Below, piece after piece: positions 45,874-55,392 of a stretch of 64,000 bases of DNA. The position numbers and the translations under genes are program-made. This DNA is from Prevotella sp. (GTDB taxonomy: Bacteria; Bacteroidota; Bacteroidia; Bacteroidales; Bacteroidaceae): NCBI GenBank assembly GCA_017538105.1, contig JAFYJN010000085.1, forward strand, positions 205,707-269,706, given 5' to 3'. The notes beneath the pieces were generated by a model. The model was not told the origin of the DNA. It did not search any database and saw only the letters and a program-made list of their open reading frames with translations. The number at the start of each line of letters is the position of its first letter. Within the stretch, counting starts at the first letter, position 1.

Positions 45874-47502
45874 CTATATCCCGCTTACCGTGCGGAATTT
45901 CTTCCATCCTTTCGCCTTCTTATATAAATCGACAGAGGCGGCGGGCACGACCAAAGCTACTTTTCCGTCGGTCACTTTGCTGACTTCTGGCGGTGTGGGA
46001 CACAGGCTGAAGAACGTGTTCAGGTCTTTGCAGTCGTAAACAATCTTGTCGCCCATCTTGGTCACTCCATCATACATCTTGAACATCGTCATGTTCTTGC
46101 ATCCGCGAAACGCCTCGTCGCCAATGGTCGTGACACTGCGCGGCAAGGTCACCTCGGTAAGAGAGGTGCATTTGTGGTAGGCTTCCTCGCCGATGCTGAT
46201 TACGCCCTCAGGCATGCACGTTGTCGTCAGTTTGCCACATTCGTCGAACATCTCCGCAGGAATCTGGGTGAGTGTTGAGGGCAGAGTGACCGTCGTCAGC
46301 GACGAGCATCCGCTGAACGCTCCCTTGCCGATGTGTGTCGCCGTCTCAGGCAGTGTCAGCGTGGTCAACGCTGTGCATTTGCTAAAAGCGTAAGCGCCGA
46401 CAGACGCCACCGTTTCGGGAATGTCAATCATAGTGATGTTCCGACAGTTGTTCATGGCATAATCGCCAATGGCTACGGTACCCTGAGGGATGCTGAACAA
46501 GCCCTCACGTTTGCACGGCACCAGCAGCAGGTATGCAAGGTCGGCACTATATAGCACCCCGTCAACATCGGCATACTGGGCATTGCCTTGTTCCACGAAG
46601 ATGTTTTGCAACCTATCACAGCGATCCACCGCTTTCGGACTGAAAAAAGTGACTGTGGCGGGTATCGTCAATTCGGTGATTGGCGTGCCTTTGAACGCGT
46701 ATTCTCTTATCTCGACGACATTATTAGGCATGGCTATCTCTTTGAGTGCCGTGCCGGAGAAAGCCCTTTCAGGTATCACGCTTAAGTGGTCGGGCATCGA
46801 CACCTTTTCCAATCGGTCACAACTTTCGAAGGCTCCCCTCCCCAGTGATGTCAGTTCATCGGGCAGATAAACATCTATAAGTCGATCGCAATCATAAAAC
46901 GCATTATCGCCAATGGTCTGCACCCGACGTGGGAACGTTATATGATGCAACCGTCGGCATCCTGAGAATGCGGCATCGCCGATAACACGCACATCGCGAG
47001 GCATAGCCACACGTTCCAGTTGATAACACCCGTAAAAAGCGCGGTCGCCAATTTCCTCCGTGGTGCGGGGAAGAATGACGCTGCGCAGAAGACGGCAGTT
47101 GGAAAAGAGTGATGACCACAGGGTATGGTTGTCGGAGTGACCGCCCAACAGACCGCCACGAACCAAACGGGCCTCTTCCATGTCGAGGTCGAGGTAAGCC
47201 TCCACTTTTTCCCCTTTTTCGTTGACCACTTTTGAACGATCAGCCAGACGTTTTACGAACCTCATATCGTCGCTGTTGAACGGTCCCCGCAGATGCAAAA
47301 GGCGCACCTGTTCTGTTTTCTCTTTGGGAAACTCATCTGCCAGTTTGCCCGGTTGGCGAAGGTCTATAGACACTTCGTCGAAAGCGGCCTTGCCCTTTCC
47401 ATGGTGCTGAGCCCACAATGCTGGAGCATACGCCAGCAAAAGCAGCATGATTGCCATTCTCATCGTTCTCTGCATGGTAGAGGTTTTCATATTCTCAGTC
47501 AT
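45874..47502 (-). CDS. BspA-like leucine-rich-repeat surface protein
   Basis: A 542-residue exported protein (signal to about residue 31, PALWAQ). It is built of about sixteen LRR_5 (Treponema/BspA) units, each with a pattern such as IGDRAFYGCYQLERVAMPRDV or IGEEAYHKCTSLTEVTLP, spaced 22-24 residues apart. BspA proteins of Bacteroidales and Treponema bind host matrix or other bacteria. There is no obvious C-terminal sorting domain, so the protein may stay periplasmic or be lipid-free secreted. It stands beside the broken helicase, and a decayed partial copy of it lies on the other side. Confidence 0.9.
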   Translation of the reverse strand: MTENMKTSTMQRTMRMAIMLLLLAYAPALWAQHHGKGKAAFDEVSIDLRQPGKLADEFPKEKTEQVRLLHLRGPFNSDDMRFVKRLADRSKVVNEKGEKVEAYLDLDMEEARLVRGGLLGGHSDNHTLWSSLFSNCRLLRSVILPRTTEEIGDRAFYGCYQLERVAMPRDVRVIGDAAFSGCRRLHHITFPRRVQTIGDNAFYDCDRLIDVYLPDELTSLGRGAFESCDRLEKVSMPDHLSVIPERAFSGTALKEIAMPNNVVEIREYAFKGTPITELTIPATVTFFSPKAVDRCDRLQNIFVEQGNAQYADVDGVLYSADLAYLLLVPCKREGLFSIPQGTVAIGDYAMNNCRNITMIDIPETVASVGAYAFSKCTALTTLTLPETATHIGKGAFSGCSSLTTVTLPSTLTQIPAEMFDECGKLTTTCMPEGVISIGEEAYHKCTSLTEVTLPRSVTTIGDEAFRGCKNMTMFKMYDGVTKMGDKIVYDCKDLNTFFSLCPTPPEVSKVTDGKVALVVPAASVDLYKKAKGWKKFRTVSGI

Positions 47503-47623
47503 TATTGTCTATTACATTATGTGTCATAACCATCGTTCGTACGACTTGAACGCAAAGTTCGTTAAATATCTCGATATATGCAAACAATTCTCGGAGAATC
47601 TTGTGGATGTGCTGGGAAATCGA

Positions 47624-47653
47624 CAGCGGGCGGACCAACTGGCCCGCCCGCTG
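47624..47653 (-). terminator. Hairpin after the kor operon
   Basis: Inverted repeat CAGCGGGCGG (47624-47633) and CCGCCCGCTG (47644-47653), 21 bases beyond the korC stop. No strong U-run follows, so it may be a weak or factor-assisted terminator. Confidence 0.6.
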
Positions 47654-47673
47654 CTTGTAAGAACGACGATACG

Positions 47674-48219
47674 TTATTGTTTCTTCTTGATAATGTCGCC
47701 ACCGGCAGCCACTGCCTCCATGTTGAGGGGAATGAGACCGTGGTGACGTTCGGGAAGTGTCTTGTAGAGTGCCTTCTCCAAGCCGTTGGTAGTGACCACA
47801 GGACATACCTTGAGGAGTCCGCCGAGCACAATCATGTTGAAGATTTTGGAGTTCTTCATCTCCGCAGCCTTGTCCATGGCATCGATGGTATAGACATTGA
47901 TGTCGGTGCGCTTGGGCGGGTTGATGATGCCGTAGTTGTCGTAGATGAGTATGCCGCCGGGCTTCACACGCGGCTCGAACTTGTCGAGCGACGGTTGGTT
48001 GAGCACGATGGCGATGTCGTACTTGCTGAGGACGGGCGAGGAGATGCGGTCGTCGCTGATGATGACCGTCACATTGGCGGTACCACCACGTTGTTCAGGT
48101 CCGTAGGCGGGCATCCATGTTACCTCCTTGTCTTCCATCAGTGCGGAATAGGCCAAGATTTTACCCATGGAGAGCACTCCCTGGCCACCGAATCCGGATA
48201 TGATTATTTCTGCTTTCAT
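47674..48219 (-). CDS. korC: 2-oxoacid:ferredoxin oxidoreductase, gamma subunit
   Basis: A 181-residue gamma subunit of the 2-oxoglutarate (or branched 2-oxoacid) ferredoxin oxidoreductase. Typical features are IISGFGGQGVLSMGKILAYSAL at the start, TWMPAYGPEQRGGTANVTVIISD and MIVLGGLLK. It is the last gene of the kor operon, 91 bases downstream of korB; the gap holds a ggggcaa array. The precise 2-oxoacid is not decided by sequence alone. Confidence 0.9.
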   Translation of the reverse strand: MKAEIIISGFGGQGVLSMGKILAYSALMEDKEVTWMPAYGPEQRGGTANVTVIISDDRISSPVLSKYDIAIVLNQPSLDKFEPRVKPGGILIYDNYGIINPPKRTDINVYTIDAMDKAAEMKNSKIFNMIVLGGLLKVCPVVTTNGLEKALYKTLPERHHGLIPLNMEAVAAGGDIIKKKQ

Positions 48220-48230
48220 GTTTGTTTAGA

Positions 48231-48256
48231 GGTAAGGGGCAAGGGGCAAGGGGCAA
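48231..48256 (+). repeat. GGGGCAA heptamer array
   Basis: Three and a half units of ggggcaa between korB and korC, within the transcript. The same heptamer appears inside two coding regions (11839-12261 and 19468-19502). Confidence 0.88.
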
Positions 48257-48310
48257 GAGAATAGCCGTGTCAGCGATTATTCAGTAAGCCTCATGCCAAA
48301 TGCCTGGGGT

Positions 48311-49087
48311 TTATTTTATATCGGTAGTATCTTTGAGGTCACCTTTGGGATAGAAGGGGAACATGTTCTCGGTCATCCATTCGTTGGCCTGACGCGGGGT
48401 GAGTTTCCAGCCGCTGTTGCAGGTGCTGACGAACTCGACGAGCGACGAGCCTTTCTTGGCCATGGAGGCCTCGAATGCCTTGCGCAACGCCTTCTTCGCC
48501 TTGCGGATGGCTCCCACGGTCTCCACGCTCTGGCGGGTGACGTAACAGGTTCCCTCGAGCTGGGCGGCAATGTCGGCCATCTTCAAAGGATATCCGTGCA
48601 GGTCGGCCTGACGACCGTAAGGACAGGTAGCCGTCTTCTGACCGAGCAACGTCGTCGGAGCCATCTGTCCACCCGTCATGCCATAGATGGCATTGTTGAT
48701 GAAGATGATGACGATGTTCTCACCACGGTTCAGCGCGTGGATGGTCTCACATGTACCGATACATGCCAGGTCACCATCGCCCTGATAGGTGAACACCAGA
48801 CGGTCGGGCCACATACGCTTGATGCCAGTAGCCACGGCGGGAGCACGACCGTGGGCCGCCTCGTGCCAGTCGATATCGATATAGTTATATGCGAACACGG
48901 CGCAGCCTACGGGCGACACGCCTACGCTTTTCTCTTCCATGCCCATCTCTTCGATGACCTCGGCAATGAGTTTGTGAACCACGCCGTGCGAACATCCCGG
49001 ACAATAGTGCATGGGGTTGTCGTTCAACAGAGTCGGTTTCTTGTAAACCAGGTTCTCCGGACTGATGATATTGTTTGTTTCCATCAC
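48311..49087 (-). CDS. korB: 2-oxoacid:ferredoxin oxidoreductase, beta subunit (TPP-binding)
   Basis: A 258-residue thiamine-diphosphate subunit. Key segments are YCPGCSHGVVHKLIAEV near residue 28, GDGDLACIGTCETIHALNRGENIVIIFINNAIYGMTGGQMAPTT (TPP motif GDGD to the NNAIYGMTGGQ loop, given here in two parts of the chain) and ATCPYGR. It overlaps korA by 4 bases (49084-49087). With korA, korC and korD it forms the heterotetramer that decarboxylates a 2-oxoacid to acyl-CoA and reduces ferredoxin. Confidence 0.92.
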   Translation of the reverse strand: MMETNNIISPENLVYKKPTLLNDNPMHYCPGCSHGVVHKLIAEVIEEMGMEEKSVGVSPVGCAVFAYNYIDIDWHEAAHGRAPAVATGIKRMWPDRLVFTYQGDGDLACIGTCETIHALNRGENIVIIFINNAIYGMTGGQMAPTTLLGQKTATCPYGRQADLHGYPLKMADIAAQLEGTCYVTRQSVETVGAIRKAKKALRKAFEASMAKKGSSLVEFVSTCNSGWKLTPRQANEWMTENMFPFYPKGDLKDTTDIK

Positions 49088-50169
49088 TTCATCAATTTAG
49101 TTTTCAATGCCTCTACAATCTCTTCGGGGTCGGGAACGATACCACCCAGACGACCGAAATATTCCACGGGTTCAGCACCGTTGATGGCCAGACGAACGTC
49201 TTCGACCATCTGTCCGGCGTTGATCTCTGCCACGAGAACACCTTTCTTGCCCTTGGCCATCTCAGCAATCTCCTTCGTCGGGAACGGCCACAACGTGATG
49301 GGACGGAACAGACCCACCTTGATGCCCTGTTCACGGGCCAACTCGATGGATTTCTCGGAGATACGTGCCGCGCTTCCGAACGACACAATCATATATTCGG
49401 CATCTTCCATCTGCATGGTCTCATAACGCACCTCGTTCTCACGGATGGTCTGGTATTTCTCCTGCAAATGGATATTGCGCTGCTCCATGATTTCAGGTTT
49501 CAGCTCGAGCGACGTGATGACGTTGCGCTGACGGCTCTTCGGTTTGCCGTTCGAAGCCCATGGGCACTGTGCTATCACCTCCTCATCGGTACGACGGGGT
49601 TTGTACGGCGGCAGCACCACCTTCTCCATCATCTGGCCAATGACACCATCGCTGAGAATCATTGCCGGGATGCGGTATTTGAACGACAGTTCGAAAGAGA
49701 GGTCGACGAAGTCCACCATCTCCTGCACCGACGACGGAGCCAACACCAGCACATAGTAGTCGCCGTTGCCACCGCCACGGGTAGCCTGGAAATAGTCACT
49801 CTGCGAAGGTTGGATGGTACCCAGACCAGGACCGCCACGTTGCACGTTGACGATGAGTCCCGGCAGTTCAGCTCCCGCCATGTAGGCGATACCTTCCTGT
49901 TTGAGCGCGATGCCAGGACTCGACGACGAGGTCATCGCCCTCTTGCCGGCACCAGCGGCACCATAGACCATGTTGATGGCCGCCACCTCGCTCTCCGCCT
50001 GAACCACCACCATGCCGGTGGTCTCCCAAGGCTTCAGCTCGGCCAGCGTCTCAATCACTTCACTCTGCGGAGTAATCGGGTAACCAAAGTAACCGTCACA
50101 GCCACAGCGGATGGCAGCGTGGGCTATCGCCTCGTTGCCTTTCATCAGTTTCACTTCTTGTTCAGCCAT
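49084..50169 (-). CDS. korA: 2-oxoacid:ferredoxin oxidoreductase, alpha subunit
   Basis: A 361-residue alpha subunit from the Met at 50169 (MAEQEVKLMKGNEAIAHAA). The frame is open further upstream, but that part overlaps korD and has no family sequence. It has GYPITPQSEVIETLA near residue 27, the TSSSSPGIALKQEGIAYMAG segment and the C-terminal GLFRPITLWPFP. The start lies 4 bases beyond the korD stop, so the two are coupled. Confidence 0.92.
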   Translation of the reverse strand: MAEQEVKLMKGNEAIAHAAIRCGCDGYFGYPITPQSEVIETLAELKPWETTGMVVVQAESEVAAINMVYGAAGAGKRAMTSSSSPGIALKQEGIAYMAGAELPGLIVNVQRGGPGLGTIQPSQSDYFQATRGGGNGDYYVLVLAPSSVQEMVDFVDLSFELSFKYRIPAMILSDGVIGQMMEKVVLPPYKPRRTDEEVIAQCPWASNGKPKSRQRNVITSLELKPEIMEQRNIHLQEKYQTIRENEVRYETMQMEDAEYMIVSFGSAARISEKSIELAREQGIKVGLFRPITLWPFPTKEIAEMAKGKKGVLVAEINAGQMVEDVRLAINGAEPVEYFGRLGGIVPDPEEIVEALKTKLMK

Positions 50170-50173
50170 AACT

Positions 50174-50407
50174 TTACTCCTCCACTTTTTTACGGTACAC
50201 AGTGATACACCCGTCGGGACATACGATGGCGCACGAAGCGCAACCGATGCAGTCGTCGGGACGCACGGCCTCCACATACGGATAACCCGAGATGTTCACC
50301 TTTTTGGACGCCAAAGCGATGACGTCCTTCGCACAGGCATAGATGCACAGTTGGCATCCTTTGCACCTGTCGGTGTTAACCACGATAGCACCCTTGATTT
50401 TACTCAT
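50174..50407 (-). CDS. korD: Ferredoxin subunit of the Kor complex
   Basis: A 77-residue two-cluster ferredoxin with CKGCQLCIYAC (residues 17-27) and CIGCASCAIVCPDG (56-69). It is the electron acceptor subunit of the 2-oxoacid oxidoreductase, upstream of and adjacent to korA, in the order korD-korA-korB-korC. Confidence 0.93.
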   Translation of the reverse strand: MSKIKGAIVVNTDRCKGCQLCIYACAKDVIALASKKVNISGYPYVEAVRPDDCIGCASCAIVCPDGCITVYRKKVEE

Positions 50408-50448
50408 AATATTAGAATTTAGTTAACGAATGAGCAATATGCCACATT

Positions 50449-50628
50449 CTAAGGATTATACATGTCTTTGTTGTAAAAATTCAATATGTCGTCGAGCATC
50501 TCCTTGGCATGTACCGCCGGACTCTCCGGGTCAAGGGCGATGGCCTCGAGATAACAGTTGATGGCCTCCTGCCAGTTGCCCTGACGGCGGTATTCGTTGC
50601 CTTTGAGATAATAGTCGTTCGCCGTCAT
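50449..50628 (-). CDS. Small TPR protein in the fol/kor operon
   Basis: A 59-residue protein holding one full tetratricopeptide repeat ([36 protein letters not shown] in two pieces) and a short helical tail ending DMYNP. The start at 50628 is chosen because the frame upstream is unlike TPR; it overlaps the folD stop by 4 bases. Its position between folD and korD suggests an assembly or stability role for the Kor complex; this is inference only. Confidence 0.8.
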   Translation of the reverse strand: MTANDYYLKGNEYRRQGNWQEAINCYLEAIALDPESPAVHAKEMLDDILNFYNKDMYNP

Positions 50629-51503
50629 CGGTAAATCTCTTTCTTCCCTGCCGCCAGGGTATTCTTCATGAGCGAGCAGATAGTCATCGGCCCCACCCCA
50701 CCCGGCACGGGTGTGATGAACGAGCATTTGGGAGCCACCTCGTCGAAGTCGACATCACCCGTCAGGCGGAAGCCACTCTTGCGTGTGGCGTCGGGCACGC
50801 GTGTGGTACCCACGTCGATGACCACGGCACCCTCCTTCACCATGTCGGCCTTGACGAAACGGGGCTGTCCGATGGCGGCGATGAGGATATCGGCCTGCTG
50901 ACACTCCTCCTTGAGGGTAGCCGAGCGGCTGTGGCACACCGTGACGGTGGCGTCGCCAAACTGTTTCTGCATCATCAGCTGCGCCATGGGCTTGCCAACG
51001 ATATTGCTACGTCCGAGGATGACACATTTCTTGCCTCTCGTGGTGATGCCGTAACGCTGCAGCAACGTGAGAATGCCGAGCGGTGTGGCGGAGATGAAAC
51101 AGGGCAGGCCGATAGCCATGCGTCCTACATTGACGGGATGGAACCCGTCCACATCCTTTCTATAGTCGATGGCCATGATCACCTTCTGTTCGTTGATATG
51201 TTTTGGCAACGGCAACTGCACGATGAAGCCGTCAACATCATCGTCGTCGTTAAGGGCACGCACCTGATCAAGGAGTTCTTCCTCGGTCACGTCACTCTCA
51301 AAACGGATGAGCGACGATTGGAAGCCGCAGGCCTCGCAGGCCAGCACTTTATTCTTAACGTATGTCTCCGATCCGCCGTCGTGGCCTACAAGGATAGCAG
51401 CCAGATGAGGCCGCTTACCGCCGCTGCCGACGATATGCATCACCTCTTCGGCTATCTCCTGTTTGATGGCCTGCGCCGTGGCTTTTCCGTCTATAAGTTG
51501 CAT
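50625..51503 (-). CDS. folD: Methylenetetrahydrofolate dehydrogenase/cyclohydrolase
   Basis: The 292-residue bifunctional enzyme of one-carbon metabolism. Motifs: [25 protein letters not shown] near 37-60 in segments with the catalytic Lys, [39 protein letters not shown] (NADP-binding) and [11 protein letters not shown] near the end. It is first in the folD-TPR-korDABC run and preceded by a ttgaggg-type heptamer array. A full promoter is not evident in the 62 bases between it and ffh. Confidence 0.96.
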   Translation of the reverse strand: MQLIDGKATAQAIKQEIAEEVMHIVGSGGKRPHLAAILVGHDGGSETYVKNKVLACEACGFQSSLIRFESDVTEEELLDQVRALNDDDDVDGFIVQLPLPKHINEQKVIMAIDYRKDVDGFHPVNVGRMAIGLPCFISATPLGILTLLQRYGITTRGKKCVILGRSNIVGKPMAQLMMQKQFGDATVTVCHSRSATLKEECQQADILIAAIGQPRFVKADMVKEGAVVIDVGTTRVPDATRKSGFRLTGDVDFDEVAPKCSFITPVPGGVGPMTICSLMKNTLAAGKKEIYR

Positions 51504-51560
51504 ATATGAATGTTGAGGGTTGAGAGTTGAATGTTGAGGGTTGAATGATGAGGGTTCTCA
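51504..51560 (+). repeat. GAGGGTT/GAATGTT heptamer array
   Basis: Seven to eight 7-base units (gaatgtt, gagggtt, gagagtt, gaatgat) fill the complete spacer between folD and ffh. Confidence 0.9.
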
Positions 51561-51565
51561 CCCAA

Positions 51566-52930
51566 TTATTTCATTGGCATGTTTGGCATACCAGGCATGT
51601 TCGGCATTTTGCCTCGCATGGCGTTCATCATCATGGCAGCCTTGTTGCCCGTCATCATCTTCATCATCTTACGAGTTTGGTCGAACTGTTTGATGAGCCG
51701 TCCCACCTCCTGCACCGATGTGCCCGAGCCCTTGGCGATACGCATACGGCGGCTCTGATTGAGGATTTCGGGGTTCGAGCGTTCTTTGGGTGTCATACTG
51801 CGGATGATGGCCTCAATGCCCTTGAAAGCGTCGTCGTCGATGTCTATGCCTTTGAGTGCCTTGCCCACACCGGGAATCATCGACGCCAAGTCCTTGATGT
51901 TGCCCATCTTCTTGATCTGCTGTATCTGACCGAGGAAATCGTTGAAATCGAACTTGTTCTTCTGTATCTTCTTCTGCAGACGCAGCGCCTCCTGCTCGTC
52001 GAACTGCTCCTGAGCACGTTCCACAAGACTAACGATATCGCCCATGCCCAAAATGCGGTCGGCCATACGCGAGGGGTGGAAGGCGTCGATGGCCTCCATC
52101 TTCTCGCCCGTACCCACAAACTTGATGGGTTTGGTGACCACCGTACGTATAGAGAGCGCCGCACCACCACGGGTGTCACCGTCGAGTTTGGTGAGCACCA
52201 CGCCGTCGAAGTCCAACCTATCGTTGAACTCCTTGGCGGTGTTGACGGCATCCTGACCCGTCATTGAGTCGACCACGAAGAGCGTCTCATCGGGCTGTAG
52301 AGCATTCTTGAGCGTCTCAATCTCATTCATCATCTCCTCGTCGATGGCCAGACGGCCCGCGGTATCGACGATGACCACATCGTGTCCTTTCGCCTTCGCC
52401 TCTTGCAGGGCGTGTTTGGCGATAGCCACCACATCCTTGTTTTCGGGCTCTGAATAGACGGGCACACCGACAGACTCACCCACTACAATGAGCTGTTGTA
52501 TGGCCGCCGGACGATAGACGTCACAGGCCACGAGCAACGGGTTCTTGCGCTGCTTGCGCTTGAGCATGTTGGCCAGTTTACCACTGAACGTCGTCTTACC
52601 GGAGCCTTGCAGACCCGACATGAGGATGATGGCGGGTTTGCCTTCGAGTTGGAGACCCACGGCCTCGCCGCCCATCAACTCCGCCAGTTCATCGTGGACG
52701 AGTTTCACCATCAGTTGTCCGGGTTTCACGGCGGTGAGCACGTTCATACCCAAAGCCTTCTGCTTCACCTTGTCGGTGAACGTCTTGGCCACTTTATAGT
52801 TGACGTCGGCGTCAATGAGCGCACGACGCACGTCCTTCATCGTCTCGGCGACGTTGATTTCGGTTATCTTGCCTTCGCCCTTCAGTATCTTGAAAGAGCG
52901 TTCTAACCGTTCACTAAGATTTTCAAACAT
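51566..52930 (-). CDS. ffh: Signal recognition particle GTPase
   Basis: The 454-residue SRP54/Ffh protein that guides membrane proteins to the translocon. The N domain (1-90) precedes the G domain with P-loop [15 protein letters not shown] near residue 105, [12 protein letters not shown] near 190, [13 protein letters not shown] near 245 and FVGTGEKME near 270. The M domain ends in a Met-rich stretch ([12 protein letters not shown]). A TACATTTG box at 52997-53004 is a probable -7 element. Confidence 0.97.
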   Translation of the reverse strand: MFENLSERLERSFKILKGEGKITEINVAETMKDVRRALIDADVNYKVAKTFTDKVKQKALGMNVLTAVKPGQLMVKLVHDELAELMGGEAVGLQLEGKPAIILMSGLQGSGKTTFSGKLANMLKRKQRKNPLLVACDVYRPAAIQQLIVVGESVGVPVYSEPENKDVVAIAKHALQEAKAKGHDVVIVDTAGRLAIDEEMMNEIETLKNALQPDETLFVVDSMTGQDAVNTAKEFNDRLDFDGVVLTKLDGDTRGGAALSIRTVVTKPIKFVGTGEKMEAIDAFHPSRMADRILGMGDIVSLVERAQEQFDEQEALRLQKKIQKNKFDFNDFLGQIQQIKKMGNIKDLASMIPGVGKALKGIDIDDDAFKGIEAIIRSMTPKERSNPEILNQSRRMRIAKGSGTSVQEVGRLIKQFDQTRKMMKMMTGNKAAMMMNAMRGKMPNMPGMPNMPMK

Positions 52931-53077
52931 TGTGAGTTTTTCGTATTTTTGTTCACTAAATGCCTATTGGATAATGCTTCACGCATATATATCATGCAAA
53001 TGTAAGCAAAAAAGCGTTATCTCACGCCTTTCGTCCTGTGTATTTAAAGAATTTTAACCACAAGAGAGGACCTTTGC

Positions 53078-53108
53078 TTTGTATTGTGTTCGATTTGCAC
53101 TACCTTTG
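53078..53108 (+). promoter_or_regulatory. Bacteroidetes-type promoter of the flavoprotein gene
   Basis: TTTG (53078-53081), 19 bases, TACCTTTG (53101-53108), about 24 bases before the chosen start at 53132; it argues against the upstream Met at 53084. Confidence 0.75.
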
Positions 53109-53131
53109 TAACGGCATTTGCATTGATAGCA

Positions 53132-54139
53132 ATGGAGAAGACCAAGGTACTGATAGTAGGAGCAGGACCGGCGGGAAGCACATGCGGACTGCTTCTGAGG
53201 AAGCGGGGCGTTGACTGCCTGCTGGTGGATCGTGCCACGTTCCCCCGTGACAAGATTTGTGGCGGCGGACTCACGCCACGTGCCTACCGTCTTCTCGAAG
53301 AGCTGCTGCCCTCTTTCCGTTACGACTATAACAGTGTGCAGGAACTGAAGCTCATGATAGAAGGAGAACCGGTGTTCGACTTGCACATGAACAATGAGCT
53401 ACGCATCGTCAAGCGCCGACAGTTTGACGCCCAACTGTTGGAGGAATACATCAATAACGGCGGCAACTTTATCTGCGATGCATTGACAAACATAGAAGAA
53501 CATGACGGGCAAATAACAGCCACGCTGAGGTCAGGTCGACAAGTGTTCTGTGACTACCTGATAGGAGCCGACGGGGCCAACAGCCGCGTGAGGAAATACC
53601 TCAACCCAGAGACTAGTCGTGGCTTCCTTTTCCTGGAACAGTACGGACCGAAGTCACCCGACAATGTTATTGAGATAAACCTGTCAGCCTCCTACGATGC
53701 CGGTTACTATTACAATTTCCCCAATGAGGCATACGACGTGCAGGGTTTCTGCGACCGTAGCACCACGATGAAAGTATTCCGCAGCGTGCTCACCACGATG
53801 GGCTGTCCCGAGGAAAAGGCCAAGGGAGCCTATATCCCACTGAGCTTCGACTATCCGCTGCACGAACGCATCATCCTTATTGGCGACGCCGGCGGCTTTG
53901 CCAACCGCCTCACCTTCGAGGGACTCTACTACGCCTTCCTCACTGCCAGCCATGCAGCCGAGGCCATCGGCACAGGACAGCCCTTTGCTGAGGTAAACAA
54001 GCAGGTGTTTGCCAATAAGCGGAAAGAGGAACGGTTGACCCGTTTCTTCTACAGCCGCCGCGGCCTCAAGCTGTTCCGTTTCCTCTGCAAGCGAATGCCG
54101 GGAGTGGTACGTTGGGGCTACAACAAAGCGACCATCTGA
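53132..54139 (+). CDS. Geranylgeranyl-reductase-family FAD oxidoreductase
   Basis: A 335-residue flavoprotein of the geranylgeranyl reductase/FixC-like family. The start at 53132 begins directly with the FAD motif VLIVGAGPAGSTCG (GAGPAGS, residues 10-16), then DKICGGGLTPRAY near 40, YLIGADGANSRVR near 145 and IGDAGGFANRLTFEGLYYAF near 245. It probably reduces double bonds of isoprenoid chains, for example of menaquinone or polyprenol lipids; the substrate is inferred. Solitary gene, followed by a heptamer-rich spacer. Confidence 0.87.
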   Translation: MEKTKVLIVGAGPAGSTCGLLLRKRGVDCLLVDRATFPRDKICGGGLTPRAYRLLEELLPSFRYDYNSVQELKLMIEGEPVFDLHMNNELRIVKRRQFDAQLLEEYINNGGNFICDALTNIEEHDGQITATLRSGRQVFCDYLIGADGANSRVRKYLNPETSRGFLFLEQYGPKSPDNVIEINLSASYDAGYYYNFPNEAYDVQGFCDRSTTMKVFRSVLTTMGCPEEKAKGAYIPLSFDYPLHERIILIGDAGGFANRLTFEGLYYAFLTASHAAEAIGTGQPFAEVNKQVFANKRKEERLTRFFYSRRGLKLFRFLCKRMPGVVRWGYNKATI

Positions 54140-54175
54140 AACGTTGATCGTTGAAGGTTGAACGTTGAGCGTTAT
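54139..54175 (+). repeat. GATCGTT/GAACGTT heptamer array
   Basis: Five 7-base units (gatcgtt, gaaggtt, gaacgtt, gagcgtt) immediately after the flavoprotein stop codon. The rest of the 304-base gap to 54443 holds the next gene's promoter and a palindrome. Confidence 0.88.
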
Positions 54176-54290
54176 GATTTCCTTGTTCATCTAATCATAG
54201 GTTTCAAACATCAATCTTCAAACATAAGCACTAAATAGCCCTCTACCTTTTTCAAACATTTGCTAATTTGTGCAAAAAAATCATACAAAA

Positions 54291-54321
54291 TTTGGTTGAT
54301 ATTGTGGGAATGATAATTTTG
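54291..54321 (+). promoter_or_regulatory. Bacteroidetes-type promoter of the GYF-like gene
   Basis: TTTG (54291-54294), 19 bases, TAATTTTG (54314-54321). The 120-base leader contains a CCCTCCC/GGGAGGG palindrome and an aacacta heptamer stretch (54397-54424). Confidence 0.75.
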
Positions 54322-54373
54322 CACCGCCAACCAAGAGAAGGGTAAAAAGAAAAGGGTAAAACACCCACCCCGA

Positions 54374-54390
54374 CCCTCCCAAAGGGAGGG
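54374..54390. repeat. CCCTCCC/GGGAGGG palindrome
   Basis: Perfect 7-base inverted repeat (54374-54380 and 54384-54390) with loop AAA, in the leader of the GYF-like gene. An identical palindrome lies beyond its stop at 55393-55409, so the gene is bracketed. Confidence 0.85.
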
Positions 54391-54443
54391 CGTGCTAAGA
54401 ACACTAAACACTTAACACTAAACAAGAAAAAAGAGAGAAAGCA

Positions 54444-55358
54444 ATGAACGAAACTGTCATCAGATTTTATGTAGTGCTCAATGATGAGCAACAAGGTCCT
54501 TATACCATCGATCAACTGCAGAAGATGGGACTGGAAAGCGACGCCTTGGTGTGGAAAGCCGGCATGGCCGACTGGACTCCCGCCGGCGAGGTGGACGTGC
54601 TTCGCAACATCGTGCGCCCACCTGTGCCCGCGCCTCCTGCCGAGATACTTGAAGAGCCAGCCGTAGTGCCCCCACCCGCCCCCTCAGTGGTGCAAATGGA
54701 GCCATCGGAAACACCCATGCAAGAACCGCCAGTGATTCCAATACAGGAGCCATCGATGCAAACACCACCGCCACAAGACATCCCTCCAAGGCCACAAGCC
54801 AACGACTATGGTCCTGTGCCGCCTGTGCGCGAGTCGTTTATCGGTCGTCATAAGGGATGGTTTATCTTCCTCTTCTTTCTGGCGGTGCTCTGTGCCGTTC
54901 TCGCCGTGACCAACCCCGATGAGAAGAAACACCAAGCGGCCATCAGCCAACTGGCAAGCGACATCATTGAGCAACAGGTGGACGATATCTTCGATGACCC
55001 CTATAGCGGTTTTGGCACATCGGTGCTCACCTCGGGCATTGTCGACAAGGTAGCCGGTCACATGGTGACGGTGAAAGACTACGGTCTGTTTTCACTTGGA
55101 CAACTGGAGTATGGCGACGAAAAGAAGACCGTATCGTTCGGCATCCTTGGTCACGTATTCACCTTCAGCAACGAAGACGTGGAACGTTACATCACCAAAC
55201 AGCAGTCGAAACGACAGGCTCCCCGCATCCAAGAAGACGAGGACGAAGACGATGATGATGCCGGCGACAGCCGCTATACACCGCCCGTGCTCCACGACCA
55301 ACCTGTGGTGCCCGATGACCCATCAGCCACAGCGCCCGACACCATCGATTTGTTCTGA
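54444..55358 (+). CDS. GYF-like (DUF4339) membrane protein with DUF4359-like C-terminus
   Basis: A 304-residue protein. Residues 5-50 are a GYF_2/DUF4339 domain (FYVVLNDEQQGPYTIDQL and LVWKAGMADWTPAGEV). A Pro/Glu-rich linker (about 55-130) leads to one membrane helix (138-158). Residues 165-250 resemble DUF4359 (IIEQQVDDIFDD; DYGLFSLGQLEYGDE; VSFGILGHVFTF). The C-terminus is acidic. The GYF-like domain likely binds Pro-rich partners on the cytoplasmic side. Function unknown. Confidence 0.8.
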   Translation: MNETVIRFYVVLNDEQQGPYTIDQLQKMGLESDALVWKAGMADWTPAGEVDVLRNIVRPPVPAPPAEILEEPAVVPPPAPSVVQMEPSETPMQEPPVIPIQEPSMQTPPPQDIPPRPQANDYGPVPPVRESFIGRHKGWFIFLFFLAVLCAVLAVTNPDEKKHQAAISQLASDIIEQQVDDIFDDPYSGFGTSVLTSGIVDKVAGHMVTVKDYGLFSLGQLEYGDEKKTVSFGILGHVFTFSNEDVERYITKQQSKRQAPRIQEDEDEDDDDAGDSRYTPPVLHDQPVVPDDPSATAPDTIDLF

Positions 55359-55392
55359 AAACCCACCCCGGCTCTTCCCATACCTACCACGG

